A DNA stretch of 64,000 bases, taken from NCBI GenBank assembly GCA_029718625.1, contig CM056376.1:112790112-112854111 (forward strand), written 5' to 3'. Below the pieces are notes generated by a model, which ran no database searches, had not been told where the DNA came from, and saw only the letters and a list, made by a program, of their open reading frames with translations. Within the stretch, counting starts at the first letter, position 1; each line of letters starts with the position of its first letter. Origin of the DNA: Synaphobranchus kaupii. Its lineage: Eukaryota; Chordata; Actinopteri; Anguilliformes; Synaphobranchidae. Positions 22,401-34,750 of the stretch are shown piece by piece. The position numbers and the translations under genes were made by a program.

Positions 22401-24150
22401 CCTGAATAGAGTTTTTATTATATTTCCCATTTTGGACTAAAACCACTGAGAGTGAAAGGCATTAGAATGGCTGTGTTTCACACATACGTTAGATCACTTG
22501 TAGGCATTATAATGGATGTTTCACACATGCGTTGGACCAATGTGAAGCATTGGCTGATTAGGTCTATATTAATTTCCCACTGGAGTGATTTATATCCTAA
22601 TGTAGCTTTTTTTGATAAGCATGCTTCCTTTGTACACTGGGTCCTCTGTTTCCAGATGGCTAATGTGTCTGATTCAAAGAAGCCTTTGTTATTGACTGGT
22701 CGTATTTATGTTATTCATACTTTTTAAAGATTACACTGAAATACATAGAGACAAGTCTTGGAACACAAATAAGAAAATATATCTTACATAGGAACATGCA
22801 TTAAGGACAGCACCCACGGATGCTGAGGGCTTCAGATGCTTTACGTGGAATTTGGCAGTTTACAGGTTGCATGAAATTACATTTTTACACACACATAATT
22901 TAAGATGTTTGGAAGTGGCCATATCAAAAAGGTCCCTTTAGCCACAAGACCAGCTGTAATTTACTGAAGGATGCTGCTTTAATGTATTTATTTTCTTTCT
23001 GCATGCTAAGTATATGTCATTTGACAATCCATGTTTTTATTAAACCAAAGAATTCCTGTTATTTTAGAAATATTTCTGTGTCTTTTGTGTTTATTTTATT
23101 TTTTTTAAGTACAGAGTTATTAACTTCATGCTTTTCCATCTCTTGACCATTGAAAGTGAGCTCTCAGGTATTTCATGTTTTCTTGTGCATTTATTCCATA
23201 GTTTTTCAGGATCTTCTTTGGTCATTTAATGTTTGTTTTCTGATTTGAAAGAGGGAAAATGGGGGAAAAGAGAAAGCAGTGTGTCACAGACACACAGAGA
23301 TGTGCTCAGTCTTTCCAGGGGAGGGAGAGCCAATGTTATATCGATAGTTCCACCCCTTACTTCTCTTCCCAATGTATCAGATCCCAAACCAGCTGTGAAA
23401 ACTAGTGAGTATGCATATATACGTACATATATTACTATAATACTACACTTGACATTAATAAATGTCTACTTGCCATGATGAATGCCAACGCTAATTCATA
23501 TAATATAACATGTACATGTAATATTAAAAATATACATTCAATTCTGTACGGAGCTGAAGGAGAGCTGAAATCAGGCCAAATCACTTTTATTGAGGGCTTC
23601 TATTCAGTTCAGAAATCCTGAAAGAAAAAAAAACCCCTTTCAGCACTCTCCAGTGTAATTATGGTGTCATTATTATTATAATTATTAATATTATTAAGGC
23701 AAGCCTATGGAGACATTCCTTCAGTGTGTCCTGAATGTAAATGTCTGTTTCTCTGCTTTTTCTCTTTCCGTGTTTTTCTTACGTAGAAGTTACTGATTTG
23801 TGTGTGTGCGTGTGTTTGTGCGTGTGCGTGTGTATGTTACTGTGTGTATGTGTGTGCTCTTTTTTAAATGTCTGTTCAGTATATGGTCCAGTTTGTGTGT
23901 TCTTGTGGCTGTAATGAAGAATCTGTATTTTTAGTGTATTTGTAGTGTATTGTGATATCTTCTCCCTCCTCCTTGTTCTCTGTTTGTGTGCATGCCTGTG
24001 TTTTTGCGAGGGTGGAAAGGTTAAGAGGCTACCGTGTGTCTTCAGTGTCTATACCCCCACTGCATGCCGTCCAGCCCTGGAGTTTTAGTCTGTAGCATTC
24101 TGTCCCTAATGGAATCACGGCTCGCTGGAAATAAAGTGATTTCTGCCATC
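19424..24150 (+). other. Probable complexin 3' UTR and downstream flank
   Basis: No gene or large repeat is visible in this 4.7 kb. It is AT-rich with candidate poly(A) signals AATAAA at 19575, 19719 and 20557, and a well-placed one at 24130 in the context GGAAATAAAGTGATTT, followed by T/GT-rich sequence. Mammalian complexin-2 is known to have a multi-kilobase 3' UTR, so a long UTR ending near 24150 is plausible. This is inference from spacing and signals, not proof. Confidence 0.5.
24130..24135 (+). promoter_or_regulatory. Candidate distal poly(A) signal
   Basis: A canonical AATAAA lies 4.7 kb after the complexin stop codon. A GT/T-rich segment (TCGTCTGTGTCTCTGTGTTG) follows about 20 bp later, as expected of a cleavage site and its downstream element. 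Confidence 0.45.
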
Positions 24151-25560
24151 TTTCATCGTCTGTGTCTCTGTGTTGCGCTTAACGGCAATCCTCCAATTTT
24201 TTGATTTGCAAGGAGTTTACAGGATTCTTGTCAAGCAGATTCTCTGTCGCAGACGGGTGGTAAAAACAGTCAAGTTTAGCTTTTGTGGGGTTACACAGGG
24301 GAGATGTGGGATCCTCTGATTTCCAGCACACAGAGGCTAAAACGCTTGCAAGAGAACACCTGTTTTTGCTCTGAAGATGGCTAGCTGTTGTAGTAGATCA
24401 TTACCTCACACAGTAGTGATTCAAATATTAAGTGTGACTGATGAGACGTTTAAAGATAAACAAACACTATTTATTTTTTGGAGAAAACCACATAGCATAA
24501 TTACAATAACTACAATAAAATAATAACTCATGCAGTGTTAAACAAAGTCTATGTACTCTGTAATGTACTCTCTCAGAGTTAATTATGAGAGATAATATAT
24601 TAAATGAAATTACATAATATATTTTGCTGTGCACTATAACTGTTGTGAAATTAAATAATTTCCTGGGATTTTTTTGACAACTTTTTTCACTGACACTATT
24701 CGGTAACACTATAAGTCACGCATAAAGCTTGTCATAAGTATGGGATAACACTTTTCATAACCAGTCCTGACAGGGCATTGCAGCTTATGACAAATAACAT
24801 TCTGACAGTGCTATGACATTTATCAAATGCTCTAATGCGCTGCTGGTACTGTCATAGCTGGTTATGACAGGTGTTATAGCAGCAGCATCTTGACTTCAGG
24901 ACATCCATAGGTGCATCCAGGGGATTTATTTTATTTGGGGGGGGGGGGGGGGTTCCTGTCATGAAGATCACAAATGGCAAGCTGTTGCAAATTGCTGGAA
25001 GAACTACTGACAAGTTGCAGACTGGGTGGCAGTGGTGTGAGGGCAGTGGCGGGCGGGGGGATTAGAACAGGAACTGGAAACCATTAGTTTTACACAATGC
25101 TTTGTGTAACTCAGCCTGTACTGCAAACCCAAGCCCAGTATCGATGCTTTCACCACTGAACCCCCTCTGTTCACGTAAAGTGTATTTTTCATTCACATTT
25201 GATAGATATATTCTCCCCCAAAGACATAATTAAACTGCCAATCATATAAGGTCATGTGTAAAAGGTACATCAACATTGCACAAAAAGCAGTTCTTCCATA
25301 ACAAAATAACTACGGCTCTGATATGACTGAGAGCAAGCTTGAACATCAAAGGGTTCTCCGAAGAGAAGATGGAAGAGTGCCCAGCTGGGATTAGGGAGAT
25401 AAATGATTCAGGTGGGTTATGAAAAACACCAGAGGAAAAGTCCCTAGGGAGTAAAGGATCAGGATTTATCCATTATGATTTGACATTTTCAACCATTTGT
25501 TTTTTTGCAGCAAACGTGGCAGAAAATATAACCCCTTCAGAGTTCAAATTCCCAGAATGC
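24151..25560. other. Intergenic stretch without recognisable gene
   Basis: It contains a run of about 17 G near 24938, a weak inverted, mobile-element-like segment at about 24704-24890 (repeated GTTATGACA/TGTCATAAG words), and otherwise unassigned AT-rich sequence. A stretch near 25040-25165 has A-box-like and B-box-like words on the minus strand but too far apart for a clear tRNA-like call. Confidence 0.4.
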
Positions 25561-25561
25561 A

Positions 25562-25912
25562 ATCTGCTGTGGTACAGGTGACATGCACACTGCAAATACA
25601 ATCTCCTGTGGTACAGGTGACATGCACACTGCAAATACAATCTCCTGTGGTACAGGTGACATGCACACTGCAAATACAATCTCCTGTGGTACAGGTGACA
25701 TGCACACTGCAAATACAATCTCCTGTGGTACAGGTGACATGCACACTGCAAATACAATCTCCTGTGGTACAGGTGACATGCACACTGCAAATACAATCTC
25801 CTGTGGTACAGGTGACATGCACACTGCAAATAAAATCTCCTGTGGTACAGGTGACATGCACACTGCAAATACAATCTCCTGTGGTACAGGTGACATGCAC
25901 ACTGCAAATAAT
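25562..25912. repeat. 39-bp minisatellite, nine units
   Basis: Nine head-to-tail units of 39 bp, nearly identical, each containing TGGTACAGGTGACATGCACA. Only the first unit (CTGCTG for CTCCTG), the seventh (AAATAAAATC for AAATACAATC) and the truncated last unit differ. Because 39 is a multiple of three and the unit lacks stops in several frames, long repetitive open frames arise on both strands; these are not genes. Each unit carries an E-box CAGGTG. The homogeneity implies recent expansion or gene conversion. Confidence 0.97.
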
Positions 25913-27895
25913 TTCCGGCTCCCTGCAAAAAATAAATAAAATATTATATTCTGTTTCAAAAAATAAGTTCTACAAGATGCCGTGCAACACTGCTTTTGTT
26001 CTGTGTTTGCTTTCATGAACAAGCTACAACATATTTAGTTTGAGGCACACTGTCCAGTCCTGTTTCAGTATCTCACTTTAAAACGTCTTTGAGCGGTTTG
26101 GCTTTTGCACACTGGCTTTCTGTCTCCATTGTCCCAGTGCTTCTATTCTGGCCTCTTTTGAATTTGCTTTTAATTAGCAGGGTGCTTATAAGCCACTGGC
26201 AATCGCCAGCCAACGGGCAGCCCTGCAGTGCCCTCGCCATGCCTGGGCCCTTAGCACAAATTACACAGTTTATGATCAAAAAGGATGAGAATGAGTCATT
26301 CAGCCCATCTAGGCTTGCCTACAAAGCAGAGAGTATCTAGCGCTGTATCCATCCAAGACTGAAGTACCCTGAGAGTGTTTGGCTCTGCTACACGATCTGG
26401 CACAGGCAAAGCTCCAGCCGTTCTGCTGCCCTAAGAGAGATTGCGGACCTGGTGGGTGGGGGCTGGAGGGGGGGCTGTGGCGGGGGTGCATGTGGGGGTG
26501 CTGAGGGGGTTCTGGCGATAGTGATTGCGTCTGGGTCTGGCAGTGATCTGACGAGTTGATCCACACACTTACAGCTCTCTAATATTATTAAAGACAATGG
26601 GCCTCATTGTAAGAAACACTCGTACACACAAATTTGTTCTAATGTGGCAAGTAAGAGCGGTTTACGCGATTTTATGTCATTCGCCATCTTTCTCTTATTC
26701 TGGATTTACTTGTAGGTAAGAACACAATTTAAGAGTGTCATACGAGTAACGCTCAGTGGTCTGTTGTAGGCCTAAATTATATTCCCAGCAACTGGGTTGC
26801 TTTCATTTTCATTATTTGCAATTTATAAATTGCTTTGAATTTATAAATTGCGAATAATATTTATTATTATTATTATTATTATTTCTGTTATTGTTATTAT
26901 ACAAGCACTACTGCTGCTAATATATTTAGTTCTGAACAACTCAAAATCTGCATATGCGCTGGGATATTTTATGGCTGGATACTCTACAAGGCATCGGTTT
27001 TAAATCCTGAGTTGCCAGAAAAGTGACTTTGTGATGACTGGAGCTGTCAGCTGAGTTTTCTTTCCCACCGACTTCCCGGGAGACTTGCCGGCATTCCCAT
27101 GTGGAGCGTGTGAGGAATCCATTAAGGATTTTCCACAAAAAGTACGCCAAGACAGGGATAAGGTTCGGGAATTTCCCTACAGTGCATTTTATTTCTAATC
27201 TTGAAATATACATTTAAGCACATTAAATACATTTAATCTTGCTGCAACCTGTACCTCTATTGAAGAAACACGTGTGCATTGAACTATTTTTCTGTTGATA
27301 CTCTTAAAAAAGACACCCTGTGTAATATTTGCATTCGCTTGGTATGAAGCCTTTACAGGGGTACTGTTCTCAGAAACATCTTCTCCTTCCTTTCTTCTGT
27401 AATGGTACTTCACACACCATGGACTGTTAACTTCTTGTCAGAGGTAATTACTCACTGTTTCCACCAAAAAGGAACATGAAATGAAACTGATGTTTGTTCA
27501 GGAGCGGTCGGTTCATCCAGTGCTATGTACTCTACAAGCACCATTCAAACTGTAGGGCCCTCTTCATCCAGACACACCTGCTCTGTCTCCAAACACTATT
27601 CAATCCAGAGGAGTCTGTTCAGAGACCATCTCCTATTCGCTCTCCAAACGCCACGGAGGCTGCGTGTGACTTTCCATAGACAGTCACCTGCTTTCAAACC
27701 ACAGGGGGCTCTTCATCCGCAGTTACCTGATCACTCTCCAAACAACAGTTACCCCACATTGTGCCAAACATGACTTTTCATCTCTGAAAATCTGCTCACT
27801 CTCCGACCTCCATAACATAAAGTGCTGGTGATTTTAATAAAGCACTCAAAGGGTTAATGCTACACCCACTAATCTAAAGGATGCACAAGGGAAAA
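25913..27895. other. Intergenic stretch without recognisable gene
   Basis: No coding signal that I trust. There is a G-rich segment at 26440-26515, a mobile-element-like word GGGCCTCATTGTAAGAAAC near 26599, and a (TTA)n run at about 26858-26885. Confidence 0.4.
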
Positions 27896-27897
27896 TA

Positions 27898-28130
27898 AAG
27901 ACACACACACCCACACTCGTGCGCGCACACAGACAAAGACACACACATACACAGACGAATACACACACACACACCCACACTCGTGCGCACACACACACAC
28001 ACATAGACAAAGACACTCACACACACCCACACTCGAGTGCGTGCACACACACACACACACACACACACAGACAAAGACATACACACACCCACACTCGTGT
28101 GCGCACACACACTCACATACACACACCTCA
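27898..28130. repeat. (AC)n minisatellite with CCCACACTCG units
   Basis: CA repeat interrupted every 55-70 bp by CACACCCACACTCGTGCGCG-like blocks, giving a higher-order repeat of about four units. Frames through it are compositional. Confidence 0.9.
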
Positions 28131-28439
28131 CAAAAGTACATATCAGCCACACAAAATTACATTTAATGAGTACTCCCCACAGATGTATTTTCACTGTAAC
28201 TGAAAGATGCCAAATTAAACATAGAAAAAAGAAAACATTCCCAGTTATTGCACTGTACACTTTAGAAACACTGCCTCCACTGCCAATCTGACACACGTAT
28301 TGACAGACAGACAGACCGACAGCCAGACATATCATGCAGAGGGGGCCTAATTGAATTGAAATAGATGACATGGTACAGCAGGGCCATACCGTCAGCGAGC
28401 GCAGATCCTGTGAGGTATTTATGCCGCATCAGGCCTGTC

Positions 28440-28720
28440 AGATAAATGTCACGGAGGCCCAAGGACCTCAGACTGACAGCTAAATCTGCGCGCAGAAACA
28501 GCCAGGCCTAATGAGTGCGGTCGCTCGGAGACCCTTCTCGTATTAGGGACAGGTGAGAAGGTTCCCTCCGCCGACAGCGGGTGGAACGGAATTATGGGGC
28601 CTTTAATTTGAGCCCCGACCCCCTGGAGGGCTCCTCCATTTCCGAGTGTTAAAGAGAGACGGCGGACGGAGCCAGATTAAAAAGACGAGGGAGTCTTGCC
28701 CTCAATTAGAATCTCGAATC
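28440..28720. other. GC-rich, complex noncoding block (possible conserved element)
   Basis: About 280 bp of high-complexity, GC-richer sequence with CpGs, set between an AC repeat and a poly-C run (about 28722-28740). It has homeodomain-type TAATT cores (ATTTGAGC flanked by TTTAATT near 28603; CAATTAGAA near 28703). It has no long open frame and no transposon terminus. Such islands are often conserved noncoding elements, but conservation cannot be judged from one sequence. Confidence 0.3.
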
Positions 28721-28740
28721 ACCCCCCCCCCCCCCCCCCC

Positions 28741-29280
28741 CACACCCCCCAAATACTGGGCTGCTGTAGATGAATGCTGCTGTACCACCATACCAGTCCC
28801 TATTAACGTCTGACGAAAGCAGACTCCAGACTTAACTCCTTCATAAGCACTACATAGACATCATTAAATGCTAATGTCAACAACCGCTAATAAGCAACGC
28901 GTGGTATGTGTCACTTGGCGGGTTTCAGTATTGTCACTTGCTGCATCAATGGTGATATGAAAACTACATGAAAATCAGTGTTTATTGACATGAACATTTA
29001 TGCTGGTGCGAACTTCTTATTAAAGAGTTCTACAGCTCGTATGTAAGACTGCTCACCCTGTTCTCTTTCATGGAAATTTGTCTTGGGCTTCAGTATACTA
29101 AGATGTATCCTGTTAGAAAATACAGCAACACAAGACATCCCAAATAAATGTATCTATAAACTGGCAACAAGAAGCACACACAAAATGCATATACATTTTT
29201 CTAATACATGTATTTGAAATATAGTCCATCACTGCATATTTCTGATATTATCATGCATCTGTTTACACTCTTCCCTTCTA
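28741..29280. other. Intergenic stretch without recognisable feature
   Basis: AT-rich sequence of ordinary complexity. I see no coding signal, transposon terminus or tandem repeat. Confidence 0.4.
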
Positions 29281-29281
29281 C

Positions 29282-29566
29282 CTCTCTCTATCTCTCCCTT
29301 TCTCTATGGGGAGAGTGTGTGAGTCTGTTTAAGAATGTGAGAGAGTGTGTCTTTATGAGAGATAGTGTTTGTGAGAGAGAGAGAGAGTGAGAGAGAGAGA
29401 TAGATAGCGCGCGTGTGTGAGGGTGAGAAGACAAGGAGAGATGGAGAGGGAGGAGGGAGAGAGAGTGAGAGAAAGAGAGAGAGTGAGAGAGAGAGACATA
29501 GATAGTGCGCATGTGTGAGGGTGAGAAGACAAGGAGAGAGGGAGAGATGGAGGGGGAGAGAGAGCA

Positions 29567-29619
<53 letters not shown>

Positions 29620-29640
29620 CGAGAGAGAGAGAGGTCTTTA
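29282..29640. repeat. (GA)n-rich minisatellite
   Basis: GA repeat with a duplicated higher-order unit of about 110 bp (AGATAGATAGCGCGCGTGTG and AGACATAGATAGTGCGCATG mark the two copies), followed by about 60 bp of pure (GA)n. A second short (GA)n is at 29812-29840. Confidence 0.9.
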
Positions 29641-30058
29641 GGATTAAGCTCTGCTGAGCTGTAAAATTGAAGTGTCAGCCATGTACAGAGATGTGATAAC
29701 TCAGGGCAGCGCTTTGAGCCTGATGTCTGAATTTCCACTGCGAGACAGCAACTGCGGAACAGAGTTAAGTAAAGCTACCCTTCCAACAATATTAAGCTTG
29801 AAGTGTATTGAGAGAGAGAGAGAGAGAGAGAGTGAGAGAGAAAAGGAAAAGGAGGAAGAGTACTACGTTTGGAGCTCTTTGATGTCTTACAATCCAAGTG
29901 TTTCTGTTGAAATATCTGGGCCTCTCAAAAACCCTAGAACCCAAGAGACAGGAAATACAATTAAGATCAGATTGGCACAACACATATATAACATAAGAAA
30001 TTCCGTTTTTTTTTCATAGAAAGTGCTAGAGAATTTTCTATATTTGTGTATATACTGT

Positions 30059-30675
30059 ATCAGATCAAAAACGTCTACGATGTAAAAAAAGCCACGTTAC
30101 TCACGCATAGTCTACATAGCGCTGTCCATAAGTTCTTATTTCCAACTTGCAAAAACTAGGCCTGCCTTTAAAAGTCTTGATATCAAAATGTGGCCAAGTT
30201 ACAACTACCAATATTGCCTATCGTAGCTCACACTAAATAAACTAGCTCTATTCCAAAGCAATGCTATCCAAACTTTCCTCAATTATTTAATGCAACTTGG
30301 CCCTGTGTTTCTTCATCTTTGCATGTGAAGAGATTATGCCTCATGGAACAACATATGATTTCAATGAATGTTTTTAACAGTTGATGAATAATTACACTCC
30401 AGAAAGGATATGGTTGTACTTTGTTGGCAAGTTTACTTTAGAAAATGTATAGGTTTTAAAATGTTAACTGCTGCTACAGCATTCTTTACAATTCACAAAC
30501 AGACATTTATATGAAGAAACATCATGTACAATAGAGAAAGGGGTGATGAATAAATAAATGCAGATAAAAATGATGATGATATTTGCAAACAGAATTTTGT
30601 GAACACAAGGATATCTATGCTCTGTAGGACCACACAGGTTTTGATAGAAATCCAAATAAATAAATCAATAAATAC

Positions 30676-30736
<61 letters not shown>

Positions 30737-31200
30737 ATTTCATTCATTCGGTGCTTTTCATAGACACAAAGCAGTGGATGCAGACAATTGTTCAAACATG
30801 CCCTATAGTGTAGTAATTTTTCTGTTTAATTTCTAAGTGTAACACATCTGAATCAGAGTATTTCCACTATAAATTATTTTCATTTAACAGTTTGATGTGG
30901 CACATACAGTTTCATTGACCACATTCTCTTGAGATGGTAAGATGAAGAAACACAGGGTCAAGTTGCATTAAATAATTTAGGAAAGTTTGGATAGCATTGC
31001 TTTGGAATAGAGCTAGTTTATTTAGTGTGAGCTACGATAGGCAATATTGGTAGTTGTAACTTGGCCACATTTTGATATCAAGACTTTTAAAGGCAGGCCT
31101 AGTTTTTGCAAGTTGGAATTAAGAACTTATGGACAGCGCTATGTAGGCTATGCGTGAGTAACGTGGCTTTTTTTACGTCGTAGACGTTTTTGATCTGATA
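30059..31200. mobile_element. Fold-back (long-TIR) DNA element, about 262-bp arms
   Basis: The arm at 30059-30322 (starting TCAGATCAAAAACGTCTACG after TA) is repeated in inverted orientation at 30939-31200 (ending CGTAGACGTTTTTGATCTGA before TA). The arms are about 95 percent identical by eye. The 616-bp interior holds a (TAA)n microsatellite at about 30678-30736 and no gene. TA flanks suggest a TA target. It could extrude as a hairpin. Confidence 0.85.
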
Positions 31201-32394
31201 TCACTTATTTTTTATAGCTAACTAATGATGAATTATGCATGAAGATAAACACGGAGAGAGACATGCTTTCCAAAGAAATGTATGCAGACATTCACTTAAC
31301 CATAACGCCCTCTATTGACAAGAATGAAAACAGTTATCCTATTACAGACAGCACACAATTACATTAAAAGAGTTTGTAGATGAGCAATATTTAATGTGTA
31401 ATGAAATACAATGAACAGCACCACCTGAGCTATGGATCATGAAGAAGCATGTAAATTAATTAACCAAGTCTACATGGAGACATACATGCACAATGGGCTA
31501 CGCAAACACATTCTAGATGAAAGACATACAGCCTAAATAGCTAGTACAGCCTAAATAGTTTGCATCAGTAAACTATGGAAATACAGTTTTAAAATAGGGC
31601 TATTAGTATTCTATAGAAAATGAAATACATTTAACGTTAGGCTATTCAACACTGGATTGCCGGATGTGTAACTCCAACCTTCCATGTGTGGGCTACGAGC
31701 TAGCGAGCGAGCTAGTGAGTTTCTGCACAGCAGAGTTTTTTTTCCGGTAGTGTAGAACGTTACCTGCGGGAAATGTTTTGGTACCGGACAGCTAGGTTTA
31801 GTTTTGTTTTCTGTAGTGCAATGAATGTAGGCTATAATGCATGTTGATTCGCTTCGTAGTAGCCTAGCTTGTTTCTGCTTCCTGACGAGAAGCAGGAAGT
31901 AACGTTGGCGAACAAGCTTAATTGGACAATGCATATTTCCCAGGAATCTTAGCCAGAAAGAAAACAGTAGATACTACTAAGAAAGTACATACCAGAGATT
32001 ATTCTTCTTATTATTATTATTATTATAATTAAAAGTGTTTGCAGTAAGCTACATTATCAGCAGAGTAGCGTAGACTAGAGACACATTCGGAGGCCATCTA
32101 TTTATTTATAAGTGACTAACCATGAATCAGATATGTTTTGGGAATTGACGGTTTATAAATCCGATCGCTTAAAGGCTTGTAGCTTAAAAAAGGCTATCCT
32201 CAATTCTTAATGTAGGCTGTTATCGTAAATTCTTAATTTTCCTAGTAGTTAATTTTATGGTGACCTTGTGTTATGTGTGAAAAGGATGAAGTGAACAGAG
32301 CTGAAGTGAAGAAATTAATGAATAAAGAAATGTTGGCCGAGGCAAGGGGTTTTCACAGTCAGTCAGTCAGTCATGACCGCAAGAGCAAAGCGTA

Positions 32395-32444
32395 ACACCC
32401 TCCCCAAACCAGACAAAAGCGAGCGTCTGGTTTGGGGAGGGTGT
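32395..32444. repeat. Perfect 20-bp inverted repeat with 10-nt loop
   Basis: ACACCCTCCCCAAACCAGAC (32395-32414) is followed, after AAAAGCGAGC, by its exact reverse complement (32425-32444). Such a GC-rich perfect stem is not expected by chance in AT-rich DNA. It may be a mobile-element terminus or the remnant of an inverted duplication. It is too short and too perfect to call a microRNA precursor. Confidence 0.9.
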
Positions 32445-32598
32445 GATAATACAAGTGAAACATTGAACAGTTAATATTGTAAACCTGTTTTGCCTTTGCA
32501 AAAAAAATACGTTAATGTGTCAATGTGAAAATAATAACAGTCTAAGAAATGAAAAGAACTTAACAGTTGCACATTGTTTTTGTGGAAAATACACATAT

Positions 32599-32672
32599 GC
32601 CCTGCTGGGCTCGAACCCACTATCCACTGTGTGATAAACTGCAGTTTTAACCACTAAGCCACAGTAGCTTCT
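32599..32672 (-). repeat. tRNA-like SINE head or tRNA pseudogene
   Basis: The minus strand reads with a good A box (TGGCTTAGTGG) and a good B box (GGGTTCGAGCCC) about 31 bp apart. The acceptor-stem ends do not pair well and no terminator T run was seen, so a functional tRNA is unlikely; a tRNA-derived SINE head or pseudogene fits better. Confidence 0.5.
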
Positions 32673-34676
32673 TGGAAATTAACAGTAGCTTCTTGGAAGC
32701 CGTAACTTGGCGGATGGCATACCTGCCATCCCAATTATTTACATTTAAGTGCATTGAAGATCTAAAATATCAATGGCAAATATATTTCAGCTGGTCTATT
32801 TCCATCCATTTCTAACTATTTCCATCCCTTTCTATCTATGTCCAAGGAACAAATGTGCCAAATATACACAAAAAGTACAATGAATGAGTTAGATATTGCT
32901 GGCTAGGGGTACAAATTTTATAAACCTATAGGGTACCAGCCAATTCCGCCCATTTCCACCCAAGATCCAGCTGAAAGCCGGGCAGACCATGTCCGTCCTG
33001 CGCCTTTGGAATGGAGCCGGTACACGTCCGCGATACAAACATAATTTAGTGTCATTACACGGATCTAGAATGCATCTGGGCCCCATTTGGCCCAGATGCT
33101 AAAATGGATCCGGGCCAGTTCTGGGCCGTTTTACAGATGTGGAAAAAGAAAAAAAAATAGAAATCGTGTCAATTTAATTAAAACGATTCGATTTAAATAG
33201 CAGGATGAACTGGTTCCTGGTTGGAAAGGACCATATTTGTGTTTTCCAGAGAGAATTTGCCTTTGGCAGGCCTCCTAAACAGGACTTCTCTTTGAGAAGT
33301 ATGGCACAAAACTCAGCTGATATTTGATGAGAGTTCTGGCACAAAATGGCTGCCATGTATCAGCCAACAGTGTGCTACACATTAGTGACTGAGTTGACGT
33401 TACCCTGTAACTTGCTTGAGAAATAAATTATATATATAATGATGAGAATAGGCTATTCTTCCTAAATAGACTTGTCATTTACTCATGAGAGTATCTAGTA
33501 CTGCCCAGCCTGGGTTTGAACACACATGCATGCATACACACTCACACACACACATACACACAAGCAAGCAAGCAAGCAAGCACACAAGCACATGTGTGTA
33601 GTCCAATTCTTCTTTATAAAGTAGCTTTCACATGCCATCTCCAGGCCAGCAGAAGTCTTCAGCAGTTTTCATTATGATAAACGATACAAGTGTCATGTTC
33701 ACAGTGGAATACAGTTCACCGACTGTCATTGGCACATTTTTAAGCTCCCTGTGGGAAACTTATTTCATTATTCATCGAAGTTGGTATGAATAATTTAAAA
33801 AAACTAACATGATTTTAAAAGCTATATATCGTGGAGAAGCAGGAAGACCCCTGAAGCATTGTACAGTATACATAAATCAGGGTAAGAATATGCAGATCAG
33901 ATTTATGCCAACCAGGGAAATTACAATAGTGAAAACACTCTGTCACTGCTTGTCCATTTGTTTCTTTCTTTAATCACAAAAATTGTTTTGAAATTAAACT
34001 TTTGTTATACAAACAATCAATCATTCAATAGATAGTTATGTATTGTCCCTGAGGGGCAATTTGTTGCAGCCAAGTTAGAAGAAAATCCTCAAGAATACAC
34101 AACATACAACAACATACATGGAAAAGAATAAAATGATTGACAAAAAATTAAGAAAAAAAGATACCATACCATGCAGTTGTCCCATTATAAAACACATGTA
34201 TTATACTGTAAATTAATTTTGTGCCTGCATGCATAGCTTTGGCACATGCAGATGCGCATGCACGTATCGCAGCATAAATGCTGTATCGCAGCGCAGAATG
34301 CAAACCTTTGGCGCAGCAGCATTGCTAAAGTGTAGCCGCTTCACAGACCCATTGCACTGGATGAATCAACTAGAAAGGAAGAGACCCTCTGACAAAATGC
34401 TCTGGAGTTTGAACATGTTATAACAAGCCTCTACCATCAAGATGAAGTTAAAGAGTGAGTGAGCACCGCTGGGACACAGGGCGAGGCCCAGGGAAGACAA
34501 ACCAATCATATGTTCCACAGCCGCATAATCAGTGGAAATAAGAACTGTGAGCGTGTGTAATTGGCAAGGAGAGATTAAGAGGCAGTGATGAAAGAACAGG
34601 CACCGGCCCTATGAGGAATATCTCAACACATTAATTCTCCTGGTTATTCAGTTAACAAATCCCTTTGAACTGAGAG

Positions 34677-34749
<73 letters not shown>
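34677..34749. repeat. (GA)n microsatellite
   Basis: About 70 bp of nearly pure GA repeat. Confidence 0.95.

Positions 34750-34750
<1 letters not shown>

Larger units (their letters stand above)
31201..34675. other. Intergenic stretch with small repeats
   Basis: No gene recognised. It holds a perfect 20-bp stem hairpin at 32395-32444, a tRNA-like unit at 32599-32672, a palindromic patch near 33078-33098 (CATCTGGGCC...GGCCCAGATG), and a short CA/CAAG repeat at 33535-33592. Confidence 0.4.

Noticed and set aside
25473..26022. Repeat-peptide frames and CRISPR-like appearance of the 39-bp array
   Set aside because: The units are contiguous with no unique spacers, and the context is a vertebrate genome, so it is a minisatellite and not a CRISPR array. 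The frames exist only because the unit length is divisible by three.
32599..32672. A functional tRNA gene
   Set aside because: The A and B boxes are good, but the acceptor stem does not pair convincingly and no terminator is present. Called a tRNA-like unit instead.
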